The translations under genes were made by a program, and so were the position numbers. Of a stretch of 64,000 bases of DNA, positions 25,679 through 34,715 are shown one piece after another; within the stretch, counting starts at the first letter, position 1; each line of letters starts with the position of its first letter. The DNA is from Leptofilum sp965223285 (lineage in GTDB: Bacteria; Chloroflexota; Anaerolineae; Promineifilales; Promineifilaceae). Below the pieces are notes generated by a model that saw only the letters and a program-made list of their open reading frames with translations, was not told the origin of the DNA and ran no database searches. The stretch covers positions 2,542,001 to 2,606,000 of the forward strand of contig NZ_OZ244997.1 of NCBI RefSeq assembly GCF_965223285.1, read 5' to 3'.

Positions 25679-28288
25679 ATGACGGCAGAACGACTTTCAG
25701 AAACAGAGATAATCAACAAATCCCGAACAGAACAGCCTTCAGCCTGGCACAATGTGGCTTTGTTTTCCCTCAAGCGACTTTCTTTGCTGCTGCTAACAGT
25801 TGCTATTACCGTTTATCTCACCATTATTATTGCCAACTTTGGCGGCTATGTTGATACGATTGTTGAATCAGAATTGGAGTTTGCCATTGGCCTGTCGCTG
25901 CGCGATAGTCCCCTGTCTGCGGAAGAGAAAGAGGCACTGTTTGCGGAGCGCATGGAGGCCGCCAGGGAGACAGCCGGTTTAAACAAACCTTTGGTGTTAC
26001 GCACGGCCGTTTGGTTAGTCGATGGTTTAACGCTTGATTGGAAGCTAGAAAAACCGTGGCTATATGGTTTTGACTTTGCTTCAAACGTCACAGCCGGGGA
26101 GTTGATTTTAGATAATCTCGCACGCACGTTATTGATATTTGGCGTATCTAACGTGCTGCTTTTTGGTGTGGCCGTCTTTTTCGCACTTATGCTAAGTCGT
26201 CGTCATGGCGGGCGGTTGGATAAGCTCTTTATCTGGCTGTCGCCAATTTCATCGGCACCGGCTTGGGTGCTGGGTATTTTGCTGACAGTGTTTGCCTTGC
26301 GAGTGTTTGGCTTTTCGCCGGGTGGTACCTTTGCCGCCTTTCCAGAGGGGTTTCGCTTTGCTCAGATTGTAATCTTTTTTCGTCATCTGGCACTGCCATT
26401 GTTGGCTATATTTTTGGCGGGCTTTTTCCAGAGTGCTTACCTGTGGCGCAGCTTTTTTCAGGTGTATCGCAATGAAGATTACGTGGATTTGGCGTATGCG
26501 AAGGGGTTGTCGAACGGCCGTATCGACCGCAACTACATCATCCGACCCGCCTTGCCAACCCTGCTTACCAGCTTTGCCCTGCTGCTGGCCGTCTTATGGC
26601 AAGAAATGATTGCCCTGGAATACTTCTTTAATATCGAGGGGATTGGCAGCCTCTTCATTCAAGCCCTAACCAACTTTGACACAGCCTTGATTGTGGCCAT
26701 TGTTACCATGTTTGCCTACCTCATTGCCATTATCGTCTTTGCGTTAGACATCTGCTATCTGCTAATCGACCCCAGAGTGCGGATAGGTAGCCAGCAAGAG
26801 CAAAACCATGCAAATCAAAAACCTAATTGGCGTTTTTGGCAACGGCGCAGCCGTGTCCAGCTTTCGCCATTGGCAGAAACGGCCAGTACAAAGCAAACTC
26901 GGTCTCGCTTTCAGCTTAGTGGGTTGCTTGCTACGCTCAAAAGATGGGGCTGCGCAATCCGTACACTTGTGCAGGGTATGCGTGAAAATCCAGGCACCAT
27001 TTTCGGGCTACTGGTGATTACAGGGTTGATAGGCGTTTCTGTACACACAGTCATTAACATTCCGTACCGGGAAGCTGTCAACTTGTGGCGCGCCGACAAT
27101 GAAGTGTGGTTGCGTAATCCGCAAAGCGCACAACCTACCTGGGTAAACTACTTTCTTTTCCGCGATTTGCCCCCCACCATCACGTTTGATTCCAAATCAG
27201 CAGACGCCGCTAAGCAAGTGGCGCAATTAGATGAAACCCTGACAGACGTCATCATTCCCTTCACATTTGAATATGATTACGGTGACTTCCCTCAGGAAAT
27301 TGTGCTGGATATGGAGACGCAATTTGTAGAAAAAGGGCCGCATGTGTCGGTTTCTTGGGTATGGCCAGACGGCAGCGAGCGTGAGCTAACCAGCTTTCAG
27401 CCCAACCAATCTGATTCATATTTCATAAGCCGCGATGACCGCTTGCGGCGGCGATTGCGCTCAGAGGCGCCGCTAGAGGCACTCTTTCTTGGCTCAGATG
27501 GCACTGCGACAGAGCCAGTGCCAGGCACATACACGCTGCGGGTGCAGGCATTGCTATTTGAGCCAGACGTGGATTTTGACGTAAAGATGACGATGCTGGG
27601 GCAGGTTCATGGCTTGGCCGGTACCGATTCACAGCGGCGAGATTTAATGATTGCCTTGCTCTGGGGAACGCCAATTGCCCTGGGATTTGGCCTGATTGCA
27701 GCCTTTGCTACTTCTGTAGGCGGAATGCTGATTGCGGCACTGGGTGCCTGGTTTGGCGGCTGGGTGGATCGCGTTGTGCAGTTCTTAACCGAACTAAACC
27801 TGATCTTGCCGTTCTTCCCGGTGGCCTTGATGGTATTTGTGCTGTATTCGCGCAGCATCCTCACCATTTTGGCGGTAACAGTGGCACTTACCTTGTTTGG
27901 TAGTGCCGTGAAGACGTACCGCGCAGCATTTTTGCAGATTCGGTCTGAGCCGTACATTCTGGCGGCGCAGGTGTACGGAGCCAGTCATTGGCGGATTGTA
28001 GTGCGCTACATGGTGCCGCGCATCGTCACGGTTCTCGTGCCCAAGCTAATCATTTTGGTGCCGAGCTATGTCTTTTTGGAGGCGACACTCGCCTTTTTGG
28101 GTATCACCGACCCTTATTTACCCACTTGGGGCAAGCTGGTGGTGGAAGCCCTCTCGTATGGTGTTTACACAAATGCCACGCATTTGGTGGTGGTGCCTTT
28201 GGGGCTGCTGTTCCTGACGGGTTTTGCCTTCGCCATGCTGGGCATTGGCCTAGAGCGTATTTTTGAGCCGCGTTTGCGGGAGCGGTAA
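25679..28288 (+). CDS. fused dipeptide/oligopeptide-type ABC permease (DppB-DppC in one chain)
   Basis: An 869-residue membrane protein carrying both permease subunits of a peptide/nickel-type importer. The first half matches DppB: N-terminal helix near 30-52, long outer segment, LILDNLARTLLIFGVSNVLL near 140 and the EAA loop NEDYVDLAYAKGLSNGRI near 265. After a basic linker (about 365-415) comes the DppC-like half with its own first helix (about 435-455), a 180-residue extracytoplasmic insert, and the second EAA loop SEPYILAAQVYGASHWRIV near 755. These subunits are normally separate genes; this fusion and the large insert are unusual. No binding protein or ATPase gene is adjacent, so partners must be encoded elsewhere. 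GGAGGGGG lies upstream. Confidence 0.88.
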   Translation: MTAERLSETEIINKSRTEQPSAWHNVALFSLKRLSLLLLTVAITVYLTIIIANFGGYVDTIVESELEFAIGLSLRDSPLSAEEKEALFAERMEAARETAGLNKPLVLRTAVWLVDGLTLDWKLEKPWLYGFDFASNVTAGELILDNLARTLLIFGVSNVLLFGVAVFFALMLSRRHGGRLDKLFIWLSPISSAPAWVLGILLTVFALRVFGFSPGGTFAAFPEGFRFAQIVIFFRHLALPLLAIFLAGFFQSAYLWRSFFQVYRNEDYVDLAYAKGLSNGRIDRNYIIRPALPTLLTSFALLLAVLWQEMIALEYFFNIEGIGSLFIQALTNFDTALIVAIVTMFAYLIAIIVFALDICYLLIDPRVRIGSQQEQNHANQKPNWRFWQRRSRVQLSPLAETASTKQTRSRFQLSGLLATLKRWGCAIRTLVQGMRENPGTIFGLLVITGLIGVSVHTVINIPYREAVNLWRADNEVWLRNPQSAQPTWVNYFLFRDLPPTITFDSKSADAAKQVAQLDETLTDVIIPFTFEYDYGDFPQEIVLDMETQFVEKGPHVSVSWVWPDGSERELTSFQPNQSDSYFISRDDRLRRRLRSEAPLEALFLGSDGTATEPVPGTYTLRVQALLFEPDVDFDVKMTMLGQVHGLAGTDSQRRDLMIALLWGTPIALGFGLIAAFATSVGGMLIAALGAWFGGWVDRVVQFLTELNLILPFFPVALMVFVLYSRSILTILAVTVALTLFGSAVKTYRAAFLQIRSEPYILAAQVYGASHWRIVVRYMVPRIVTVLVPKLIILVPSYVFLEATLAFLGITDPYLPTWGKLVVEALSYGVYTNATHLVVVPLGLLFLTGFAFAMLGIGLERIFEPRLRER

Positions 28289-28394
28289 TTAGCCTGCCGC
28301 GGATTGCGCCGGTTTTTAAGGTTTTCGCTGCGCTCAAGCCTGTACTGAGCCTGCCGAAGTAACGACAGGTGGGGATTGTATACAAAACACAAAT

Positions 28395-29069
28395 CTAGGC
28401 TGTAACTTCAATCGTTTCCTGCATTTGAATGGTCAACACTGCGGCCACGATTAGCGTTAGCAAGTACACTGCCCCGTAAATAGTCATGAAGCCGCTATCT
28501 AGCGTGTATACCAACACAGTAAAAATGAGGAAGAGGATGAGCTGAACGGCCGTCCACACCCTTACCCCCTTCACCTTATCCAAATTCGTTCCCTGTCGCT
28601 GCGCCGTCTGGCTGAGCCAATAAAAGAAGGCGGCAAAAAAGAGCATCTCCAGCGGCATGAGCAACTTAGCAAACCATTCCGGCGGCGTCACCCCCTCCCA
28701 TAAATTCACCCAGGAGGGCAGCGGCCACAAAATTTCGATGCCGTTGAACCAGATGAGCAAATCCAGCAAAACATGCATCAGCACGCCGAGGCCCAGCCCT
28801 AAACCGAGATTGGTGAGAAACGGCCGTTTCGCTACCACGCCCGCTAGCCAAAACACAACCACCAACGCCAGCACGAAAAACAAACTGTGCGTAAACGTCC
28901 GGTGCAACCCTTCGGTAGAACCGCCCGTGACCGTAGCCACGGCCACTGCCAGATTGTCCGCATCCGGCAGCAGATTCCCTAACACGATTCCCAGCGGCAG
29001 CCACTTGCGCCCCGGCATCCAGCGACGCACCACCACACCGACCAACCCGTGCATTCCTGCCTGTGCCAT
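28395..29069 (-). CDS. membrane-bound metal-dependent hydrolase (YdjM/DUF457-like)
   Basis: A 224-residue polytopic protein of the LexA-binding, inner-membrane metal-dependent hydrolase group. Start ATG 29069 follows AGGAGGGTGTC; the longer frame is rejected. The N-terminus MHGLVGVVVRRW, then LGNLLPDADNLAVAV near 30 and the HRTFTHSLFFVLAL motif near 55 carry His and Asp residues expected to bind metal; HVLLDLLIWFNG near 95 provides another. Five or so hydrophobic segments. The biological substrate of the family is uncertain (phospholipid-directed activity has been proposed). It is divergent from the phytoene-desaturase-like gene, with an ACGGCCGT between them. Confidence 0.85.
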   Translation of the reverse strand: MAQAGMHGLVGVVVRRWMPGRKWLPLGIVLGNLLPDADNLAVAVATVTGGSTEGLHRTFTHSLFFVLALVVVFWLAGVVAKRPFLTNLGLGLGLGVLMHVLLDLLIWFNGIEILWPLPSWVNLWEGVTPPEWFAKLLMPLEMLFFAAFFYWLSQTAQRQGTNLDKVKGVRVWTAVQLILFLIFTVLVYTLDSGFMTIYGAVYLLTLIVAAVLTIQMQETIEVTA

Positions 29070-29259
29070 GACACCCTCCTTTATCCAATTTTGCTGTTTG
29101 ATGAGAAATAATGTGGGTGAGAAACGGCCGTTCCCCACCTAATCGCCGAACGTTTTCCCTGCACCTATTGTAAAATATTGCGCAGATGAAGTAAACCAAA
29201 ACGCACCCAACAAGCTGTGTTACAATCCGCCTTATTTCCTCAAAAGAAGCGAGAAAGGC

Positions 29260-30909
29260 ATGGCAAACGAAGCGTATGATGTAATTGTGATTGGCTCTGG
29301 AGCTGGCGGGATGAGTACGGCCGTTCCCCTGGCGCAAGCGGGCAAAAAAGTCCTCGTATTAGAGCAGCACGATGTCCCCGGCGGCTGGACCCACTCCTTC
29401 ACCCTCGAAGGGTACAAATTTAGTCCCGGCGTCCATTACATTGGCGGCATTGGCCCTGGGGGGCGAATGCGGCGCATCTACGAAGGGTTGGGCGTTTCCG
29501 AAGACCTCGCCTTCTGCGAAATCAACCCCGATGGCTTCGATCATGTCTTCATCGGCGAAGAGCGGTTCGACATCCCCAAGGGGCGTGAAGCATTTGCCAA
29601 TCGCCTCAAAGAGCGATTTCCACACGAAGCTAAAGGAATCGACAGCTACCTGAATATGTGCCAGCAGCTTATGGATGAGACCCGCCTGCTGAGCCGCGTG
29701 CGCGGCATGGGCGATGCAATCACCCTCCCCTGGCGCGCCCGCCACATCCTGCGCTGGGCCTTCCGCACGGGTGGCGACCTCATCAACCATTACGTAAGCG
29801 ATCCAGTGCTGAAAGCGATCCTCTCCGCTCAATCTGGCGATCATGGCCTGCCGCCGTCCCAAGTTTCTGCGCCGCTGCACGCAGGCGTGACCCACCATTA
29901 TTTTGACGGCGGCTACTACCCTCTCGGCGGTGCCTTTGCCATCCCTCGTGCCTTTGCCCGTGCGCTTAAACGGGCCGAGGGCGAGCTGCGCCTGCAAACC
30001 CGCGTCGAGCGCGTTTTGCTGGATGCCAACCAGCATGTGCGCGGCGTTCGCCTCACCGACGGCACAGAGATTGCCGCCCAGCACGTCGTTAGCAATGCTG
30101 ACCCGGAAGTGACCTTTGGCAAACTGGTTGGCCGTGAACATCTCAGCCGCAAATTGCAGCGCAAGCTGGGCAAGGTACAATACTCCACCTCCGCCCTCAG
30201 CCTGTTTATGGCCGTAGACATGGATTTACGCGCCGCCGGACTGGATTCCGGCAACTACTGGTTCTACAACCACAGCAACGTAGACGGCATCTATACCGAT
30301 GGCCAAACCGACAAAATCATGCAAGATTTTGCGCCGGAGGGCATGTTTCTGACGGTGACGACACTCAAAGACCCGTCCAAAATGCACAGCGGCCACCACA
30401 CGCTGGAGGCATTTGCCTTTGTCAGCTACGAACCGTTTGCCAAATGGGCCGACCAGCCAGCAGGCGACCGAGAGTGGGAGTACCAGCAGCTAAAAGAGAA
30501 GTTGATGGCAGGCATGTTAGCCAACCTCGACAAGCGCATCCCCGGATTCAGCGGGCATGTCGTCTTCAAAGAGCTGGGAACGCCTCTGAGCAATGAACAT
30601 TATCTCAACGCTACGCGCGGCAATTTGTACGGCATTGATAAGAGCCGCTTCCAGGTAGGGCCGTGGGCCTTCAAAAATAAGACAGAAATCAAGGGACTGT
30701 GGCTGTGCGGTGCCAGCACCACCGCCGGGCATGGTGTGGCCGGTGCCACCAATTCTGGCCTGATGACGGCGCAGCAAATTTTGGGCTGCAAGATGCGCGA
30801 TCTCCTCCAGCAAAATGGCCCGCCGCTGACCGTCTATCCGTCCGAAGAACCAGAGAAGTGGCCGGAGAAGTTACGCGGCCGTATGGAGCGCAATTTTTCC
30901 GAAGGGTAG
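29260..30909 (+). CDS. FAD-dependent phytoene desaturase / retinol saturase-like oxidoreductase
   Basis: A 549-residue flavoprotein. The N-terminus VIVIGSGAGGMSTAVPLAQ and VLVLEQHDVPGGWTHSF form the dinucleotide-binding fold and the following Glu plus GG segment typical of the carotenoid desaturase/CrtI and all-trans-retinol 13,14-reductase group. FSPGVHYIGGIGPGG near residue 50 is characteristic for the retinol-saturase branch. The C-terminus GLWLCGASTTAGHGVAGATNSG near 485 is the second FAD-binding motif. It likely acts on an isoprenoid or other hydrophobic polyene at the membrane. No other carotenoid gene is in the window, so the substrate remains open. Start ATG after GAAAGGC; the gene is preceded by an ACGGCCGT-bearing upstream region. 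Confidence 0.88.
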   Translation: MANEAYDVIVIGSGAGGMSTAVPLAQAGKKVLVLEQHDVPGGWTHSFTLEGYKFSPGVHYIGGIGPGGRMRRIYEGLGVSEDLAFCEINPDGFDHVFIGEERFDIPKGREAFANRLKERFPHEAKGIDSYLNMCQQLMDETRLLSRVRGMGDAITLPWRARHILRWAFRTGGDLINHYVSDPVLKAILSAQSGDHGLPPSQVSAPLHAGVTHHYFDGGYYPLGGAFAIPRAFARALKRAEGELRLQTRVERVLLDANQHVRGVRLTDGTEIAAQHVVSNADPEVTFGKLVGREHLSRKLQRKLGKVQYSTSALSLFMAVDMDLRAAGLDSGNYWFYNHSNVDGIYTDGQTDKIMQDFAPEGMFLTVTTLKDPSKMHSGHHTLEAFAFVSYEPFAKWADQPAGDREWEYQQLKEKLMAGMLANLDKRIPGFSGHVVFKELGTPLSNEHYLNATRGNLYGIDKSRFQVGPWAFKNKTEIKGLWLCGASTTAGHGVAGATNSGLMTAQQILGCKMRDLLQQNGPPLTVYPSEEPEKWPEKLRGRMERNFSEG

Positions 30910-30951
30910 GCGCACGCCTATTTGTGGCTCATGGATAAAAAGTGTGCGCCA

Positions 30952-30984
30952 ATGTGACAGTTGCTTTGGAAGTGACTGTCACAT
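30952..30984 (+). terminator. hairpin after the desaturase-like gene
   Basis: ATGTGACAGT and ACTGTCACAT pair over 10 bp with a 13-base loop that itself contains a partial complement. No T run follows, so termination is inferred from position only. Confidence 0.5.
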
Positions 30985-31029
30985 CCAGGTACACTAATTT
31001 GTTCGGGTTCATTTTTAAGGAGAGGCATC

Positions 31030-31446
31030 ATGGGTAGTCGTGTGTTGCAAATTGCAGAAGTTGCGCTTAAGGTGGATGATCTGCCGGCGATGGTTGCTTT
31101 TTACCAAGATGTGCTCGGTTTCGAGATTCATATTGCCCGACCCCATTATGTTTTCCTCAAGGTCGGCGAATTGAATTCCCCTTTGGGCAAGGTTGGACAT
31201 CCTCAAATATTAGGACTTTTTGATCGCCAAGTTGCTTTGGATGTGCATTTAACAACGTTGGATCACCTTGCCTTTGAAGTCGCCAGTGAGCATTTTGAGG
31301 AAGAGCTGGCCCGGTTTTCTGCAAAAGGAATGGTGATTCGAGAACGATCTTGGCCCGATTCGCTTGATTGGCGGGCACGCGCCTTCTTCTTTCGCGATCC
31401 GGAAGGCAATATGATTGAGCTGATTGCAGCCAATGGAAATCGGTAA
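31030..31446 (+). CDS. VOC/glyoxalase superfamily protein
   Basis: A 138-residue single-domain member of the vicinal oxygen chelate superfamily. AAGGAGAGGCATC precedes the ATG. Structure-typical segments: IAEVALKVDDLPAMVAFYQDVLGFEI at the start, DHLAFEV near residue 77 (metal-ligand His), and FFRDPEGNMIELI near 125 (final Glu ligand). Family members include glyoxalases, dioxygenases and antibiotic-resistance proteins; the reaction cannot be told from sequence. It precedes the AhpD-like selenoprotein candidate in the same direction, with a large perfect hairpin between them. Confidence 0.88.
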   Translation: MGSRVLQIAEVALKVDDLPAMVAFYQDVLGFEIHIARPHYVFLKVGELNSPLGKVGHPQILGLFDRQVALDVHLTTLDHLAFEVASEHFEEELARFSAKGMVIRERSWPDSLDWRARAFFFRDPEGNMIELIAANGNR

Positions 31447-31472
31447 CTGACGTTACGCCCTCTCTCTGGAAA

Positions 31473-31536
31473 AGATTTCAAAAGTCTTCAAGGTAATTTG
31501 CTTTTCACCAGTGAGCAAACAAGACTTTTGAAATCT
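31473..31536 (+). repeat. long inverted repeat between the VOC and AhpD-like genes
   Basis: AGATTTCAAAAGTCTT (31473-31488) and AAGACTTTTGAAATCT (31521-31536) are perfect 16-bp complements with a 32-base loop. The AAAAGTCTT core also occurs in the hairpin at 5964-5994. Could end the VOC transcript. Confidence 0.7.
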
Positions 31537-31611
31537 ACGCTGCGTGACATGAGTCAGTAAGCAATTTAAGTGGATGCCAAGCACAGGTTTTTGGCACAAA
31601 GGAGCAAGGGG

Positions 31612-32193
31612 ATGGCCTGGATTCGAGAGATTTATCTGGATGAAGCAACGGGCTTGTTGAAAAGGCAGCTAAAGGCGGCGATTAAGCGAGCGGGGCGAAT
31701 CTGGAACGTGGTGCAGGTGATGAGCATCAACGAGATAGCTCTGAAGGACAGCATCAAGTTTTACCAAACGGTGATGGCCGGAGAATCGCCGCTGACGCGC
31801 TCACAGCGAGAAATGCTGGCGGTAGTCGTTTCTGTTGAGAACAACTGCCATTATTGACACCAGGCCCACGCGCACGATCTCCGGGAAGAGATCGCCGCAG
31901 AGATTCCCAACGCCGAGGAGGCTGATGCGTATGTCCACGCACTGGTTCGGGATTGGCGCACCGCACCATTGGCTACAGCTGACCGCGCACTGTGTGAGTT
32001 TGCCGCTAAGCTCACCAGACACAATGATGAGGTGGCTGTCAGCGATTTAGACGTGTTGCGTGAGCAGGGCTTTGAGGATCGAGCCATTCATGATGCGGTG
32101 CAGGTGATTGGGTACTTCAATTACATTAATCGCATTGCACATGGGTTGGGGGTGGAGCCGGAGGGGTGGATATGGCCGTGGGGGCGGGATTAA
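31612..32193 (+). CDS. candidate selenoprotein, AhpD-like/carboxymuconolactone decarboxylase family, CxxU motif
   Basis: A 193-residue alkylhydroperoxidase D-like protein if the TGA at 31855-31857 is read as selenocysteine (residue 82). ATG 31612 is chosen for AAGGAGCAAGGGG upstream; a GTG at 31570 is open but lacks a site. Family pattern: TRSQREMLAVVVSVENNCHY, then U, then HQAHAHDL. In AhpD relatives this is N-x-C-x-x-C-x-x-x-H, with both cysteines and the following His catalytic; here the second Cys is Sec (Cys79-His-Tyr-Sec82, His86). The same frame then runs on without a stop for 111 residues, including FAAKLTRHNDEVAVSDLDVL and AVQVIGYFNYINRIAHGLGV, typical of the family's C-terminal helices. 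A strong hairpin follows the TGA. Role: peroxide or disulfide reduction. Alternative: nonsense mutation. Confidence 0.85.
31870..31898 (+). promoter_or_regulatory. putative bacterial SECIS hairpin of the AhpD-like gene
   Basis: CGATCTC-CGGGAA-GAGATCG gives seven consecutive pairs with a six-base loop, extended below a small internal loop by GCG/CGC. The loop starts 24 bases after the TGA, within the 16-37 range, and has a G in its second position as bacterial SECIS models require. Entirely within the coding sequence. Confidence 0.7.
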
Positions 32194-32215
32194 ACCGAGA
32201 AAAATCCTCAGTTCT

Positions 32216-32941
32216 CTAGCAATTGACGTACTTAATCGGATTCTGATTCCCGAGGGAGATGTAATTTTCCACACTGCCGCCAACATAATGTTGTAGTGCT
32301 GAAGACACAATGCCCTCAAAACGCCATCTTTGGCGTGTTTTCTGCATTGGGCTTCGTGCTTCTACTGGGAACCAATGATGAATTTCATAAACTTGACGAA
32401 CAACGCCATGATAAACGGCAAAGGCATATTTAGCTTTTTCTCGGCGTTTACCCACAACCCAGTTACCTCTGGTAATTTCGTACAATGACGGAGCATCCAT
32501 TCCCCTGCGAAACAAACGGTTTACGGTAATCAGAAGAGCTGGTTCGAGAATCTCGATTATTGGTGCGTCATACAGTGCAATAACTTCTGCGGCGGTCATT
32601 TGCCCCCTATCATTTGACTTGTTCCCTGCTACCTTATTGGTCAACAAACCAAGTCCAATGAAATCAATCAAAGATGCTTCAACTTCAAAGGCTTCTTTTT
32701 CTGTTAATCCATGCCGATGGATGAGGTGTTTGACTTCAAAACCCTTTTGGCGTATCTGGCGAATTTTGTCTAGCTTGTCACTTTCTTTTGGGAATTTAAT
32801 AGCATACTCAAGGTGTGCAAATATTCGATTGCCAGTTCCTTTGCCAACATAGAAGACTTGGTCCGTTTCCGGATCAATCAGCATATAAACATAGAAACCT
32901 AAATTTTCAGTTATTGAGGCTGAAAACCGTTTCATAATCAA
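32216..32941 (-). CDS. GIY-YIG nuclease-superfamily protein (LEM-3-like)
   Basis: A 241-residue protein whose N-terminal half matches the GIY-YIG domain of LEM-3-like proteins: FYVYMLIDPETDQVFYVGKGTGNR carries the paired tyrosine strands (YVY and FYVG) and the Lys-Gly turn; HLEYAIKF, GFEVKHLIHRHGLTEKEAFEVEASLI with the catalytic-type Glu near residue 90, and GLLTNKVAGNKSNDRG follow. The C-terminal half is not recognised but contains basic and aromatic residues. The role could be DNA cleavage in repair or mobile-element biology, or nicking in defence. Base composition is lower in GC than the flanks and there is no ACGGCCGT in or around it, so transfer is plausible. It converges with the AhpD-like gene. 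The start may be either Met1 or Met3. Confidence 0.8.
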   Translation of the reverse strand: MIMKRFSASITENLGFYVYMLIDPETDQVFYVGKGTGNRIFAHLEYAIKFPKESDKLDKIRQIRQKGFEVKHLIHRHGLTEKEAFEVEASLIDFIGLGLLTNKVAGNKSNDRGQMTAAEVIALYDAPIIEILEPALLITVNRLFRRGMDAPSLYEITRGNWVVGKRREKAKYAFAVYHGVVRQVYEIHHWFPVEARSPMQKTRQRWRFEGIVSSALQHYVGGSVENYISLGNQNPIKYVNC

Positions 32942-32957
32942 AGGCTTATCAGGTTAG

Positions 32958-33851
32958 TTACCTGTTCCCGATTTCTGTGCCTGCCAGGTGTTCCAGAGCT
33001 TTGACGAGGGCGTGGTTGCCTTCTGCGCCAAGTCCTTGCTGCTGGAGAGTGCGGTAAAGGTTAAACACCATGCTGGTACCGAGCATAGGCACACCCATTT
33101 GGTCGGCCGCTTCCAGCACCAGGCGTAAATCTTTTTGCTGCAAATCAATGGTGAAGCCGGGCCGCCAGTCACGCTCCACTACCTGCGGGCCGCGATTGCT
33201 GAGCATCCAGCTACCGGCCGCGCCCTGTGTGACGGCTTCAAGCGTCTTGTTCAGGTCAAGCCCGCCTGCCTGGGCAAAGAGCAGTGCTTCCCCCACGCCG
33301 AGCATCGTCACCACCACCAAAATCTGATTCACCAGCTTCACTGTTTGCCCGGCCCCAATGTCACCAACGTGGGTGATTGCTTTACCCATTGCCTCAAAAA
33401 CGGGCATGGCGCGTGCCACCTGGTCTGCTTCGCCCCCCACCATGATGCTGAGGGTGCCTTTGGCTGCGCCTTCGCTGCCGCCGCTGATCGGCGCATCCAG
33501 CATCTGCACATCACGGTCGGCAAATGCTTGCGCCAGGCGGCGGGTGATTTCTGGACTGATGGTGCTCATGTCGATAACCAGATCGCCTGGTTTGGCCCCG
33601 AAGATGACGCCGTTGGCTTGCATCATGACATGCTCTACATCGGGCGTATCGCTGACGCAGGTAATGATGATGGTGGCGTGACTGGCAACGTCGGCGGGGC
33701 TGGTGGCGGCGTGGGCACCGATCTCAATGAGGGGGTCCATTTTGGGGTGGGTGCGGTTCCAAATGTAAACCTCAAACCCTGCTTTCAGCAGGTTGCGCAC
33801 CATGCCCTGCCCCATGATGCCCAGGCCGATAAATCCGATTTTTTCTTTCAT
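32958..33851 (-). CDS. 2-hydroxy-3-oxopropionate reductase / 3-hydroxyisobutyrate dehydrogenase family
   Basis: A 297-residue NAD(P)-dependent beta-hydroxyacid dehydrogenase. IGFIGLGIMGQGMVRNLLKAG is the family signature joined to the Rossmann fold, VYIWNRTHPK the cofactor-discriminating end, and DAPISGGSEGAAKGTLSIMVGG near residue 120 the substrate-binding motif. The catalytic Lys lies in GAGQTVKLVNQILV near 168, followed by the LQQKDLRLVLEAADQMGVPM segment near 238. Sequence fits tartronate semialdehyde reductase (GarR/GlxR) slightly better than hydroxyisobutyrate dehydrogenase, but I cannot separate them. It is directly upstream-adjacent to the CBS-domain gene (19 bp), in the same direction, so the two may be one operon. 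Confidence 0.85.
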   Translation of the reverse strand: MKEKIGFIGLGIMGQGMVRNLLKAGFEVYIWNRTHPKMDPLIEIGAHAATSPADVASHATIIITCVSDTPDVEHVMMQANGVIFGAKPGDLVIDMSTISPEITRRLAQAFADRDVQMLDAPISGGSEGAAKGTLSIMVGGEADQVARAMPVFEAMGKAITHVGDIGAGQTVKLVNQILVVVTMLGVGEALLFAQAGGLDLNKTLEAVTQGAAGSWMLSNRGPQVVERDWRPGFTIDLQQKDLRLVLEAADQMGVPMLGTSMVFNLYRTLQQQGLGAEGNHALVKALEHLAGTEIGNR

Positions 33852-33869
33852 GCGATGCTCCTCATGGTG

Positions 33870-34511
33870 CTAATCGGTGCGAATGTCGATGATTTCTTCT
33901 ACAACGGGTTCAATGGCGGCACGCACGGCCGTTTCATTCATATGCTGCACCTTAAAGGCAACAATGCGATTCGCTGAGGAGTCCCCGGAAAATTCGCCAA
34001 AGGCGATGAAGCTACCGCCACCGTCAGCTATCGCTTTAGACAATTTGGCCAGCGTACCAACGGCATCGGAGGCAACGGCCGTTACCCGCACCCCATGGTC
34101 GCGTGCACCCATTAGATCCACCAACAGCTTAAACAAATCGGTCTCGGTGATCAGGCCAATAACATCCCCGTTTTTCACAACAGGCAGGCCCCCCACCTTT
34201 TTATCTGCCATGATCCGCGCGGCTTCCTCAATTGGCGTGTCCTCCGTGATGGTGAAGACATTGGTCGTCATCACATCTTTTACTTTGATACGATTAACCA
34301 GGTAGTTGATCTCCCAAATGCTCAGGCTGGTGGCATCTGAAGGCGAAGCATTGAGCAAATCTTTATCGGAGACAATGCCGAGGAGACGGCCGTTTTCTAT
34401 AATGGGCGTGCGGCGAATCTTTTCTCGCTGCATCAACTTTAAGCAATCTGGCACCGACATATCTGGCTGAACCGTAATGACTGGCTGCGACATGCAACGT
34501 TTTACTAACAT
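33870..34511 (-). CDS. CBS-pair protein with C-terminal ACT-like domain
   Basis: A 213-residue soluble regulatory protein. ATG 34511 follows AAGGAGTTACAA; the longer frame is rejected. The first CBS motif is VKRCMSQPVITVQPDMSVPDCL with PIIENGRLLGIVSDKDL; the second is KVKDVMTTNVFTITEDTPIEEA with GLPVVKNGDVIGLITETDL. A ligand-sensing ACT-like domain follows (about residues 140-210, VRVTAVASDAVGTLAKLSKAI). This arrangement matches AcuB-type proteins, which sense adenine nucleotides. The next gene on this strand is a hydroxyacid reductase only 19 bp away; joint expression is likely, functional coupling is unknown. Confidence 0.88.
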   Translation of the reverse strand: MLVKRCMSQPVITVQPDMSVPDCLKLMQREKIRRTPIIENGRLLGIVSDKDLLNASPSDATSLSIWEINYLVNRIKVKDVMTTNVFTITEDTPIEEAARIMADKKVGGLPVVKNGDVIGLITETDLFKLLVDLMGARDHGVRVTAVASDAVGTLAKLSKAIADGGGSFIAFGEFSGDSSANRIVAFKVQHMNETAVRAAIEPVVEEIIDIRTD

Positions 34512-34715
34512 TTGTAACTCCTTGTACTGAATTATCATTCAGGCAATAAGCAAAAAGGTGGTGGCTCTGAACGATTTTTTAGGCTAATTCGCCGCGAGCA
34601 AAGTGTTCGTGGCGAAATTGGAAAATAGTGCTGCTATCATAACCAATTTTTCTCATTATGCAGTATGAGTTTTGGCGACATTTTCCAGTTACAAATGTTT
34701 AAAATTCTTGATGGG

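Noticed and set aside
33135..33977. 280-codon plus-strand frame opposite the hydroxyacid reductase
   Set aside because: It is antisense to a clearly conserved enzyme; His/Gly-rich composition is what the reverse complement of such a gene gives.
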